Source of the DNA: Microbacteriaceae bacterium PS02066
GTDB taxonomy: Bacteria; Actinomycetota; Actinomycetes; Actinomycetales; Microbacteriaceae
Length of the DNA stretch: 51,621 bases
Direction of reading: 5' to 3'
Assembly: GCA_029959545.1 (NCBI GenBank)
Contig: JASCPH010000017.1
Location: 1-51,621 of the forward strand
The translations under genes were made by a program, and so were the position numbers. The notes under the pieces were generated by a model. That model saw only the letters and a program-made list of their open reading frames with translations. It made no database searches and was not told the DNA's origin. Every line of letters begins with the position of its first letter. Positions within the stretch are counted from its first letter, which is position 1. Shown in pieces: positions 44,083-51,621 of the stretch.

Positions 44083-44310
44083 TAAAGTGGGCGAGCACCG
44101 GAGCGTCTGCTCCGATCGAAAGAGGATCACATCCCACCCGCGCTTGCCGCTCCAGGCTACCGGGTCATTGCACTCCGCCTCCTCCCGAGGGGGCAGTCAG
44201 GGTGCGAGAAAGCCGGCGCTTCGCGTCGTGCCGGGTGGCGTGGTCTTCTTCCGCCCGGGAATGTCGTCGACATCCCGGTGGCCCCATCCGCTACGTCAGA
44301 GGAGTTCCGC
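44083..44310 (+). promoter_or_regulatory. infC promoter region and structured leader
   Basis: TAAAGT at 44083-44088 is a probable -10, giving a leader of about 216 nt. Visible stem-loops are GCCTCC/GGGGGC (44177-44194) and CCGGG-A-ATGT/ACAT-CCCGG (44255-44278, one bulged A). The latter covers the possible GTG start at 44278. AGAGGAG at 44298-44304 is the ribosome site. Leader control of infC operons is known in other bacteria; I cannot match this leader to a named motif. Confidence 0.55.
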
Positions 44311-44931
<621 letters not shown>

Positions 44932-44983
44932 GGCCACACACCTGATCCCGCGCCACGCGGGAGTCACAACGAAGGAAGAGAAG

Positions 44984-45178
44984 ATGCCGAAGCAGAAGAC
45001 CCACTCGGGTGCCAAGAAGCGCTTCAAGCTGACCGGAAGCGGCAAGCTCATGAAGCAGCAGGCGGGCATGCGTCACAACCTCGAGGGCAAGTCGAGCCGT
45101 CGCACCCGTCGTCTGAACCAGGAGCAGGTCCTGGCTCCCGGTGACGCCAAGCAGGCCAAGAAGCTCCTCGGCCTCTGA
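44984..45178 (+). CDS. rpmI: 50S ribosomal protein L35
   Basis: 64-aa basic protein of the large subunit. [20 protein letters not shown] is the L35 signature, followed by a [17 protein letters not shown] segment. ATG 44984 follows GGAAGAG. The 52-bp gap after infC holds a small hairpin (CCCGCG/CGCGGG, 44947-44961), which may tune relative expression of factor and ribosomal proteins. Confidence 0.97.
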   Translation: MPKQKTHSGAKKRFKLTGSGKLMKQQAGMRHNLEGKSSRRTRRLNQEQVLAPGDAKQAKKLLGL

Positions 45179-45207
45179 TCGCCGACGCACGTAAGTAAGG
45201 GAAAGAA

Positions 45208-45594
45208 ATGGCTAGAGTCAAGCGGGCGGTAAACGCCCACAAGAAGCGTCGCGTCATCCTCGAGCGCGCCTCCGGTTACCGCGGTCAGCGTTCGCGCCTG
45301 TACCGCAAGGCCAAGGAGCAGGTCACCCACTCGCTGGTCTACGCGTACCGTGACCGTCGCAAGCGCAAGGGCGACTTCCGCCGCCTCTGGATCCAGCGCA
45401 TCAACGCCGCTGCCCGCCAGAACGGCATCACTTACAACCGCTTCATCCAGGGCCTCGGCCTCGCGGGTGTGCAGGTCGACCGCCGCATCCTGGCCGAGCT
45501 CGCCGTGAACGAGCCCGCCACGTTCGCGTCGCTCGTGGCGACGGCGAAGGCGGCTCTGCCGTCCGACGTCAACGCCGCCAAGGCCTCGGCGTAA
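45208..45594 (+). CDS. rplT: 50S ribosomal protein L20
   Basis: 128-aa assembly-initiating protein of the large subunit. [18 protein letters not shown] and [16 protein letters not shown] form the N-terminal extension, and [17 protein letters not shown] lies in the C-terminal domain. GTAAGTAAGGGAAAGAAATG precedes it, with the ribosome site GGGAAAG. A strong terminator follows 11 bp after the stop codon, closing the infC operon. Confidence 0.97.
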   Translation: MARVKRAVNAHKKRRVILERASGYRGQRSRLYRKAKEQVTHSLVYAYRDRRKRKGDFRRLWIQRINAAARQNGITYNRFIQGLGLAGVQVDRRILAELAVNEPATFASLVATAKAALPSDVNAAKASA

Positions 45595-45605
45595 TCAGAA
45601 CACCC

Positions 45606-45641
45606 CGAAGGGGCGTCCTCCTTACGGAGGGCGCCCCTTCG
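45606..45641 (+). terminator. Intrinsic terminator of infC-rpmI-rplT
   Basis: 16-bp stem (45606-45621 with 45626-45641, one G-U pair) around the tetraloop TTAC. It lies right after rplT and just before the leaderless promoter of the methyltransferase gene. Confidence 0.9.
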
Positions 45642-45670
45642 GCGTACCCGCGTCACCCTAGACTGGGAAC

Positions 45671-46471
45671 GTGCTGGAGAATCCCCGATCCCCACGCGTT
45701 CGCGCCGTCGCCAAACTCGCCAAGCGGGCTGCCCGCGACGAGACGGGCCTGTTCCTTCTCGAGGGCCCGCAGGCGGTGCGCGAAGCCCTCGCCTTCCGAC
45801 CCGAGAGCATCGTGGAGCTGTTCGCGACCCCGACCGCCCTCGAGCGACACCAGGACCTACGAGATGCCGCGGCGGAGGCAGGTCTCGAGATCGAGTACAC
45901 GGCCGAGCCGGTGCTCGAGGCGATGGCCGATACCGTCACGCCGCAGGGGATCGTCGCCGTCGCCCGTCAGTTCCCCACATCGCTGCGCGACGTGCTGGCA
46001 GCCGGGCCTCGCCTGCTCGCCATCAGCGAGGAGGTGCGCGATCCCGGCAACCTCGGAACCATCATCCGCGCGGCCGACGCGGCGGGCGCCGACGCGGTCG
46101 TGCTGACCGGGCGCACCGTGGATCCCTACAACCCGAAGGTGGTCCGCGCGACCACCGGCTCCCTCTTCCACATCGCGCTCGCCCGCGCCGGCGAGCTGGA
46201 GACCGCCGTCAGCGCCATCCGCACGGCGGGGCTCCGCGTCGTCGCGGCGGACGTCAAGGGGGAGGACCTCCTCGACGCGCGCGCAGCGGGCCTGCTCGCC
46301 CAGCCGACGGCGTGGCTGTTCGGCAACGAGGCGCGGGGCCTGGAGGACTCGGCGCTCGAGCTCGCGGATGCGGCGCTGCGGCTGCCGATCTACGGCAGCG
46401 CGGAGTCCCTCAACCTCGCAACCGCCGCGAGCGTGTGCCTCTACGAGTCCGCCTTCGCACAGCGCAGCTGA
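45671..46471 (+). CDS. TrmH/SpoU family RNA 2'-O-methyltransferase (TsnR-like)
   Basis: SAM-dependent ribose methyltransferase with a trefoil-knot fold (266 aa). An N-terminal L30e-like substrate domain spans about residues 1-95. The knot motifs are EVRDPGNLGTIIRAADAAGA (near 118-137), WLFGNEARGLE (near 215) and LRLPIYGSAESLNLATAASV at the end. It resembles TsnR/RlmB-type rRNA enzymes and follows rplT as in M. tuberculosis; the exact nucleotide is unknown. GTG 45671 has TAGACT (45659-45664) exactly 6 nt upstream. Confidence 0.92.
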   Translation: MLENPRSPRVRAVAKLAKRAARDETGLFLLEGPQAVREALAFRPESIVELFATPTALERHQDLRDAAAEAGLEIEYTAEPVLEAMADTVTPQGIVAVARQFPTSLRDVLAAGPRLLAISEEVRDPGNLGTIIRAADAAGADAVVLTGRTVDPYNPKVVRATTGSLFHIALARAGELETAVSAIRTAGLRVVAADVKGEDLLDARAAGLLAQPTAWLFGNEARGLEDSALELADAALRLPIYGSAESLNLATAASVCLYESAFAQRS

Positions 46472-46562
46472 CGCCTCGCCCAGACCGGGCGAACGTTAGA
46501 AGTCGGTGAGAGATCCGTTAAGAGGTCGGGTTGCGCGCTGGGGCGATTCATAGTCTGTCCAG

Positions 46563-47351
46563 ATGACGCCCTCGGATGCCGCGCCCCCGACTTCGAACAT
46601 CACCGTGCGTCGCGGCGACCCGTTGGTCGTCCTCAGCGACGTTCAGAAGCACTACGGCGACTTCCAGGCCCTCACCGATATCGACCTGACCGTCAACCGC
46701 GGTGAGGTCGTCGTGGTGATCGGGCCGTCCGGTTCCGGCAAGTCGACGCTGTGCCGCACGATCAACCGGCTCGAGACGATCACGAGCGGCACCATCACGA
46801 TCGACGGCGAGAAGCTGCCGAGCGAGGGCAAGCAGCTCGCATCCCTCCGCGCGGACGTCGGCATGGTCTTCCAGTCGTTCAACCTCTTCTCGCACCTCAC
46901 GATCCTCGAGAACGTCACACTCGGCCCGATCAAGGTCAAGGGCATGAAGAAGGCGGATGCCGAGCGCGAGGCGAAGACGCTTCTCGAGCGCGTCGGCGTC
47001 GCGCACCAGGCGAACAAGCTCCCCGCCCAGCTCTCCGGCGGACAGCAGCAGCGCGTCGCGATCGCCCGTGCCCTGGCCATGACGCCGAAGGTCATGCTCT
47101 TCGACGAGCCCACCAGCGCCCTGGACCCCGAGATGATCAACGAGGTCCTCGACGTCATGACCTCGCTCGCCGAGTCGGGCATGACCATGATCGTCGTGAC
47201 GCACGAGATGGGTTTCGCGCGCAAGGCCGCCGACCGTGTCGTCTTCATGGCCGACGGGCGCATCGTCGAAGAGTCCGCTCCCGACGCCTTCTTCACCGCG
47301 CCCAAGAGCGAGAGGGCGAAGGAGTTCCTCTCGAAGCTCATCACTCACTGA
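46563..47351 (+). CDS. gluA: Amino acid ABC transporter ATP-binding protein (GluA-like)
   Basis: ATPase of a polar amino acid importer (262 aa). Walker [10 protein letters not shown] near residue 58, signature LSGGQQQR near 158, Walker [14 protein letters not shown] and the switch His in [14 protein letters not shown]. An N-terminal extension of ~20 residues precedes the domain. The gene order ATPase-binding protein-permease-permease is that of gluABCD of C. glutamicum, so glutamate is the likely substrate, with other acidic or amide amino acids possible. TAGTCT (46551-46556) is exactly 6 nt before ATG 46563. Confidence 0.92.
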   Translation: MTPSDAAPPTSNITVRRGDPLVVLSDVQKHYGDFQALTDIDLTVNRGEVVVVIGPSGSGKSTLCRTINRLETITSGTITIDGEKLPSEGKQLASLRADVGMVFQSFNLFSHLTILENVTLGPIKVKGMKKADAEREAKTLLERVGVAHQANKLPAQLSGGQQQRVAIARALAMTPKVMLFDEPTSALDPEMINEVLDVMTSLAESGMTMIVVTHEMGFARKAADRVVFMADGRIVEESAPDAFFTAPKSERAKEFLSKLITH

Positions 47352-47400
47352 CCCCCGCACGTTCTTTCCGCACCAATCCCCCCACAGCAAGGAGAGAGAA

Positions 47401-48315
47401 ATGCGCACCACACGACTGACCGCCCTTCTGGGACTCGCGGCCGTCGCCGCCCTCGGCCTCACGGCGTGCAACAGCGGATCGCCGACCCCCGGCGGTGCCG
47501 CCGGCGGCTCAGAAGGCACCGACGAGAGCTCGGTCTGGTTCGAGACCGCCAGCGACGTCTCGCTCGAGGGCAGCCCCACCTTCGACCGCATCACCGAGCG
47601 CGGTGGCGTGATCGTCGGCGTCAAGGAGGACCAGCCGGGACTCGGCTTCCTCGACGTCACGACCAACGAGCGCACCGGCTTCGACATCGACATCGCCCGG
47701 TGGATCGCCGCATCCCTCGGGTACGGCGAGGAAGACATCACCTTCCAGCCCATCGCCTCGGCGAACCGCGAGCAGGCGATCGTGAACGGCGACATCGACT
47801 ACTACGTCGGCACCTACTCGATCACCGACAAGCGCAAGGAGCAGATCGACTTCGCCGGTCCCTACTTCATCACGGGTCAGGGTCTGCTCGTCGCCAGCGA
47901 CAGCGACATCGCCAGCGAGGCGGACCTCGGCCCCGACACCAACGTGTGCTCGGCCACCGGGTCCACGCCCATCCAGAACATCAAGGCGAACTTCCCGGGC
48001 GTGCCCACGACCGAGTTCGACGTCTACTCGGCCTGCGTCGAGGCGCTGCTGAACGGCCAGGTGGATGCGGTCACCACCGACCAGGCGATTCTCATCGGCT
48101 ACGCGGCCCTGTACCCGGACGAGCTCAAGGTCGTCGGTGAGCCGTTCAGCGAGGAGCGCTACGGCGTCGGCCTCGAGAAGGGCGACACCGTCCTGCTCGA
48201 GCACATCAACGAGATGTTCACCGACGGCGGCGACATCTGGCAGGCCATCTTCGACAAGAACCTCGGCGCGTCGGGGATCACCGTCGAGCAGCCCGCGGTC
48301 GACGCAGCCAGCTGA
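47401..48315 (+). CDS. gluB: Glutamate-type ABC transporter substrate-binding lipoprotein
   Basis: Solute-binding protein of 304 aa. A lipoprotein signal peptide ends in the lipobox LTAC with Cys23. The mature protein is a cluster-C/SBP_bac_3 fold: RGGVIVGVKEDQPGLGF, TGFDIDIARWIAASLG, NREQAIVNGDIDYYVGTYS, RKEQIDFAGPYF and VDAVTTDQAILIGY. Two further cysteines (in TNVCSATG and YSACVEALL) probably form a disulfide, as in GluB/GlnH relatives. AAGGAGAG lies about 6 nt before ATG 47401. A hairpin at 48326-48361 separates it from the permease genes. Confidence 0.93.
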   Translation: MRTTRLTALLGLAAVAALGLTACNSGSPTPGGAAGGSEGTDESSVWFETASDVSLEGSPTFDRITERGGVIVGVKEDQPGLGFLDVTTNERTGFDIDIARWIAASLGYGEEDITFQPIASANREQAIVNGDIDYYVGTYSITDKRKEQIDFAGPYFITGQGLLVASDSDIASEADLGPDTNVCSATGSTPIQNIKANFPGVPTTEFDVYSACVEALLNGQVDAVTTDQAILIGYAALYPDELKVVGEPFSEERYGVGLEKGDTVLLEHINEMFTDGGDIWQAIFDKNLGASGITVEQPAVDAAS

Positions 48316-48325
48316 CGGACCCTGA

Positions 48326-48361
48326 GGTGAGGGCGGTCTCCCCGGCGGGACCGCCCTCACC
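48326..48361 (+). terminator. Intercistronic stem-loop, gluB-gluC
   Basis: Perfect 13-bp stem (48326-48338 with 48349-48361) and 10-nt loop between the binding-protein and permease genes, 11 bp after the gluB stop. No U-tract. It may be a partial terminator or a 3' stabiliser that keeps binding-protein mRNA above permease mRNA. Confidence 0.65.
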
Positions 48362-48384
48362 GGATCACGGTGAGGACCTCTGAG

Positions 48385-49032
48385 ATGAACGTGATCGTCG
48401 ACAACCTCGACATCTGGGGTGTCGCACTGCGCAACACGTTGCTGCTCTTCTTCGCGGGTGCGGCCATCGCGCTCGTGCTGGGCACGCTCGTGGGCGCGAT
48501 GCGCGTCTCCCCGGTGCCGATCGCCCGCGCCGTCGGGACGGTGTACGTGAACATCGTGCGCAACACCCCGCTCACGGTCATCTTCTTCTTCTTCGCCTTC
48601 GGATACCCGGCGCTGGATCTGCCGAATCCGGGCTACACGGTGCTCGCGATCTGGGCGCTCGGCATCTACACCGCCACGTACGTCGCCGAGGTCCTGCGCT
48701 CCGGCATCAACACGGTGCCGGTCGGTCAGGCGGAAGCCGCTCGGGCGCTCGGGCTGACGTTCGGGCAGGTGATGACGCTCGTGATCATGCCGCAGGCGTT
48801 CCGCTCTGTGGTGCCGCCCATGATGAGCGTGCTCATCGCGCTGCTCAAGAACACGACCATCGCCGCCGGCTTCTCGGTGGCCGAACTCGGCGTCATCCGG
48901 GCGAATCTCAGCGAGCGGGGCGAGAACGCGCTCGTGGTGCTGTTGTGGGTCGCGGCGATCTTCGTGGTGATGGTGCTGGCGCTCTCACTCGTCCAGCGAC
49001 GACTCGAGAACCGATGGAGGGTGGCGCGATGA
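48385..49032 (+). CDS. gluC: Amino acid ABC transporter permease (GluC-like)
   Basis: Inner-membrane subunit (215 aa) with about five helices. The HisM/GlnP signature region is VAEVLRSGINTVPVGQAEAARALG, with the EAA loop that contacts the ATPase. It starts with a short NVIVDNLDIWGVALRNTL amphipathic segment. ATG 48385 is chosen because GAGG lies 9 nt upstream; GTG 48370 has no ribosome site and sits 9 nt after the hairpin. The last bases overlap the gluD ATG (ATGA), so the two permeases are made in equal amounts. Confidence 0.92.
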   Translation: MNVIVDNLDIWGVALRNTLLLFFAGAAIALVLGTLVGAMRVSPVPIARAVGTVYVNIVRNTPLTVIFFFFAFGYPALDLPNPGYTVLAIWALGIYTATYVAEVLRSGINTVPVGQAEAARALGLTFGQVMTLVIMPQAFRSVVPPMMSVLIALLKNTTIAAGFSVAELGVIRANLSERGENALVVLLWVAAIFVVMVLALSLVQRRLENRWRVAR

Positions 49033-49940
49033 GCTCCGTTCTGTACGATCTGCCCGGTCGTCGTGCGATCATCCGCAACCGGATCATCGGCGTCATCACC
49101 GTGCTCGTCATCCTCGGCCTCGGCGGTTTCGTCGTCTATCGATTCATCGAGACCGGTCAGTTCTCCGCCGAGAAGTGGTACATCTTCACCTTCGCGACCG
49201 TGTGGGAGCAGATCCTCGCGGCCACCGGGCGCACGCTCGCCGCGTTCGCCGCCGCCGCCGTGGCTTCCGTCGTCCTCGGATTCGTCCTGTCGCTGGGGCG
49301 CATGTCCGATCACGCCTGGGTGCGCTGGCCGGCTACGGCCATCATCGAGCTTTTCCGCGCGGTGCCCGTGCTGATCCTCATGATGCTGCTGTATTACGGG
49401 CTTCCGGTCGTGGGCGTACGCCTCGAGGCCTACTGGGCCGTCGTGATCGCACTCGCCGTGTACAACGGCTCCGTGCTCGCCGAGGTCATCCGCGCCGGCG
49501 TCGAATCGCTGCCGCGCGGACAGAGCGAAGCGGGATACGCGCTGGGGCTGCGCAAGGCCGGCGTGATGCGCCTCATCCTGCTCCCGCAGGCCGTCCGGGC
49601 GATGCTGCCGGTGATCGTCGCGCAGCTCGTCGTCACACTGAAGGACACGGCGCTCGGCTACATCATCACGTACAACGAGCTGCTCTACTACGCGCGGCTG
49701 ATCGGCACGCAGGCGCAGTACGACCGACCGATCCTGCAAGCGGGAATGGTGGCGGCCGCGATCTACATCGCCCTGTGTCTCGTGCTCGCGGGCATCGCCA
49801 AGTGGGTCGAGGTCCGGATGCGTTCCTCGCAGCGTGCGGGGCGGGGGCCGCAGGCAGGGGCGTTGGGCCGGGCGACGACCGACACGGAGGTCATCGCGGC
49901 GCAGCGAGGTGCGGGGAAGTACGACTCGAGCGCCCTCTGA
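49029..49940 (+). CDS. gluD: Amino acid ABC transporter permease (GluD-like)
   Basis: Second permease subunit (303 aa), longer than GluC through an N-terminal cytoplasmic segment plus extra helix (LYDLPGRRAIIRNRIIGVIT) and a C-terminal hydrophilic tail of ~45 residues. The core has LFRAVPVLILMMLLYYGLP and the EAA loop LAEVIRAGVESLPRGQSEAG. The tail ends GAGKYDSSAL. GluC and GluD presumably form the heterodimeric channel. Convergent with the ECF gene, 2 bp apart; no clear terminator between. Confidence 0.92.
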   Translation: MSSVLYDLPGRRAIIRNRIIGVITVLVILGLGGFVVYRFIETGQFSAEKWYIFTFATVWEQILAATGRTLAAFAAAAVASVVLGFVLSLGRMSDHAWVRWPATAIIELFRAVPVLILMMLLYYGLPVVGVRLEAYWAVVIALAVYNGSVLAEVIRAGVESLPRGQSEAGYALGLRKAGVMRLILLPQAVRAMLPVIVAQLVVTLKDTALGYIITYNELLYYARLIGTQAQYDRPILQAGMVAAAIYIALCLVLAGIAKWVEVRMRSSQRAGRGPQAGALGRATTDTEVIAAQRGAGKYDSSAL

Positions 49941-49942
49941 GC

Positions 49943-50539
49943 TCAGCGCACGCCGCGCGCGGTCAACGCTTCTCCGAGTTCGTCGGCGTGTTTGAGGGCG
50001 ACGATGAGGAACGGCACGACGAAGAAGCGGATGCCGCGACCAGCGCCTCGGGCGCGCTGCGCCTCACGGACCTGACGCGCGAGGCGGATGAGGGTGGGAA
50101 CGGCGCCGAACGCCACGACCAGAAGGAGGGCGGCCCGGCTCGGGTCCCGGCCGATGAGGCGCAGGGGTGTCAGTGCGCGTTCGAAGACCGCCAGCAGTGC
50201 TGTCACGGGGGTCGTGAGGGCGAGCAGAGCTGCCAGGACGACGGCGGCGACGATGCGCACCGTGCCGATCGTCGCCGCCTCCGGCCCGAGGAAGATCACC
50301 TGCCCCACGAAGCTCATCACGATGAGGAGTCGAAGCGCCCAGACCTGCCGCGCCAGCTGTCGCCATCCCGTCCCGGGGACCGCGTAGCAGAGCAGACCGA
50401 GACCCGCGGCGACGGCGCAGGAGAGCCACGTGGCGGGCAGAAGCGAGACCGCGAGCACGAGGACGAGCAGCAGAAGCGTCTTGCGACCGGCCGGCATCCG
50501 ATGCCACGGTCCGGCGCCCGGTCGGTACAGGCTCAGCAT
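49943..50539 (-). CDS. ECF transporter transmembrane subunit EcfT (BioN/CbiQ-like)
   Basis: Energy-coupling factor T component (198 aa) linking an ATPase to an S-component. About four to five hydrophobic helices are visible (TLLLLVLVLAVSLLPATWL and others), and both coupling motifs with A-R-G are present: AQRARGAGRG near residue 160 and ALTARGVR at the very C-terminus. The short length favours BioN-type proteins. The ATG at 50539 overlaps the ATPase gene by 7 bp. The S-component (BioY or another) is not inside the window; it may lie beyond the right edge. Confidence 0.88.
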   Translation of the reverse strand: MLSLYRPGAGPWHRMPAGRKTLLLLVLVLAVSLLPATWLSCAVAAGLGLLCYAVPGTGWRQLARQVWALRLLIVMSFVGQVIFLGPEAATIGTVRIVAAVVLAALLALTTPVTALLAVFERALTPLRLIGRDPSRAALLLVVAFGAVPTLIRLARQVREAQRARGAGRGIRFFVVPFLIVALKHADELGEALTARGVR

Positions 50540-51219
50540 CCGAGACTCGCCGCGTACGAGCGCACGATGTCCCGCGCCTCGCCGACGGCGACTACTCGAC
50601 CCCCTGCCATATGCACGGCCACCTCGCAGCGCTCGGCCAGAGCGAGGTCGTGGGTCACGAGCAGCAGACGATGCCCGGTGTCCGCGAGGAGATGGTCGGC
50701 GACGATCCGGGCGTTGCGGCCGTCGAGATAGGCGGTAGGCTCGTCGGCGACGACGAGTTGCGGTTCCCGGACGAATGCGCCGCACAGTGCCAGGAGCTGC
50801 TTCTGCCCTCCCGAGAGGTCGTGCGCCGACCGGTCACCGAGGTCGGAGAGCCCGAAGCGGCCGAGCGCGCCCTCCACCCGGTCCGCCCGCTCGGCACGGC
50901 CGGTCTTCTCGCCGCGCAGCGAGAAGGCGACGTCTTCGGCGACGGTCGGCATGACGATCTGCGCGTCGGGATTGCTGAAGACGATCGCCACGCGGCGACG
51001 GAGCTCGGCCGCGTGGCGAACAGGGTCGAGCCCCAGCACGGCAGCGGTTCCGGTGGTCGGCGGGACCAGTCCGCCGACCACACGGGCGAGCGTCGACTTG
51101 CCGGAACCGTTGTCGCCGACGACGGCGACCGTGCGGGCATCGAGGTCGAGATCGAGGTCGCGGAGGACATCGAGGTCGCCGAGTCGTACTCCGAGCCGCT
51201 CCAGGCGGATGGCGTTCAC
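50533..51219 (-). CDS. ECF transporter ATP-binding subunit (BioM/CbiO-like)
   Basis: ABC ATPase of 228 aa: Walker A VVGDNGSGKST near residue 38, Q-loop region IVFSNPDAQIVMPTV (typical of ECF ATPases), signature LSGGQKQL near 132, Walker B LVVADEPTAYLD and the switch His in LLVTHDLALA. Only one ATPase gene is seen, so the module would use a homodimer, as BioM does. GTG 51219 has GGAGG about 7 nt upstream and overlaps the stop of the thiolase-like gene (GTGA), which puts all three genes in one operon. The substrate is unproven; biotin is the first guess. Confidence 0.9.
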   Translation of the reverse strand: MNAIRLERLGVRLGDLDVLRDLDLDLDARTVAVVGDNGSGKSTLARVVGGLVPPTTGTAAVLGLDPVRHAAELRRRVAIVFSNPDAQIVMPTVAEDVAFSLRGEKTGRAERADRVEGALGRFGLSDLGDRSAHDLSGGQKQLLALCGAFVREPQLVVADEPTAYLDGRNARIVADHLLADTGHRLLLVTHDLALAERCEVAVHMAGGRVVAVGEARDIVRSYAASLGC

Positions 51220-51621
51220 CTCACCGCCTCCACGACCATCGCGATGCCCATGCCCCCACCCACGGATGCGGCGGCGACCCCGATGCTCCCGGCCGGGTGT
51301 TCGGCGCGCACCAGCCGCGAGAACAGCCGCACGAGCGCGACGGCGCCGCTCGCGCCCCAGGGATGCCCGAGCGCCAGCGCCCCGCCGTCGGCGCACACCC
51401 TGGCGTCGTCGTCGGCGAGTCCCAGGCGGCCCAGAACCGCGAGCGACTGCGCCGCGAACGCCTCGACGATCTCGAACGCCGCGACCTCCGCGAGCGCTGT
51501 ACCGGATGCGGCCAGCGCCGCCTCGATGGCCGGTGCCGCGCCGAGGCCGGGGTAGGCCGGGTCGACGCCGACGACGGCGTGCGCGCGGACGAGCAGCCCC
51601 GGCAGGCCTGCATGCCGGGGC
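51216..51621 (-). CDS. Thiolase-like protein, C-terminal part (5' end beyond window)
   Basis: The last 134 codons of a thiolase-superfamily protein enter from the right edge. The region normally reading E-x-N-E-A-F-A is FEIVEAFAAQ, so the catalytic Asn is Val. The His motif is intact in GGALALGHPWGASGA. The catalytic C-x-GGG segment is AASVGGGMGIAMVVE, with Ser in place of Cys. The N-terminal nucleophilic Cys is not visible. Ordinary thiolytic activity is thus doubtful. The stop overlaps the start of the ECF ATPase gene, an unusual partner, and suggests a link between an acyl-CoA-like step and vitamin uptake. Confidence 0.8.
   Translation of the reverse strand, partial: PRHAGLPGLLVRAHAVVGVDPAYPGLGAAPAIEAALAASGTALAEVAAFEIVEAFAAQSLAVLGRLGLADDDARVCADGGALALGHPWGASGAVALVRLFSRLVRAEHPAGSIGVAAASVGGGMGIAMVVEAVR

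Overview
The window is about 70% GC chromosomal DNA from an actinobacterium. Gene content and order (pnp; dapB; thyX; dapA-rnj; ftsK-pgsA-cinA-clgR-DUF3046-recA-recX-miaB-miaA-dapF; hflX; lexA beside a divergent LysM gene; hisC-hisB-hisH-priA; infC-rpmI-rplT-tsnR; gluABCD) point to the Microbacteriaceae, most likely Microbacterium. The genus is an inference from synteny and protein style, not a database match. I see no rRNA, tRNA, insertion sequence, prophage or CRISPR array. This is a core-genome region, densely packed on both strands, with no gene-free gap above 300 bp.

Layout. 1-7.6 kb: DedA membrane protein (cut by the left edge), a glycosyltransferase-SGNH hydrolase fusion, a secreted coiled-coil lytic transglycosylase-like protein, and a DcuS/DcuR-type two-component system beside a DctA dicarboxylate transporter. 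7.7-13.9 kb: pnp with a structured leader, an aldo/keto-reductase-fold protein that has lost its catalytic tetrad, a histidine phosphatase, an acetyltransferase and dapB. 13.9-18.9 kb: a reverse-strand thiol/redox cluster (thioredoxin, DUF4395, OsmC, TIGR01777), thyX, an unknown acidic protein, an SDR and a NUDIX hydrolase. 19-28.9 kb: dapA, RNase J, ftsK, pgsA, pncC/cinA, clgR, recA, recX. 28.9-38.4 kb: tRNA modification (miaB, miaA), dapF, an MFS transporter, a methyltransferase, hflX and an S9 peptidase. 38.4-43.6 kb: lexA with a divergent SOS cell-division inhibitor, then the his genes. 43.6-51.6 kb: DUF1844, the infC ribosomal operon, a TrmH methyltransferase, a glutamate-type ABC importer, and a reverse-strand ECF transporter pair preceded by a thiolase-like gene (cut by the right edge).

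The genes serve lysine/diaminopimelate synthesis (dapA, dapB, dapF), RNA decay (pnp, rnj), DNA repair and the SOS response (recA, recX, lexA, the LysM inhibitor, ftsK), histidine synthesis, tRNA modification and uptake of dicarboxylates, amino acids and probably a vitamin. SOS control is visible: a LexA-type box precedes recA and a related palindrome overlaps the promoter of the LysM gene.

The most striking non-coding pattern is promoter architecture. At least 17 genes have a TAnnnT -10 hexamer exactly 6 nt before the start codon, which predicts leaderless transcripts. Others (pnp, rnj, recA, the LysM gene, infC) have long leaders with clear stem-loops. The main candidates for unusual biology are the tetrad-less AKR protein, the thiolase-like protein lacking its catalytic Cys and Asn but coupled to an ECF transporter, the 22-bp leader hairpin of the SOS inhibitor, the three stem-loops before rnj, and a probable AUC start for infC. 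No wholly new multi-gene system is evident.
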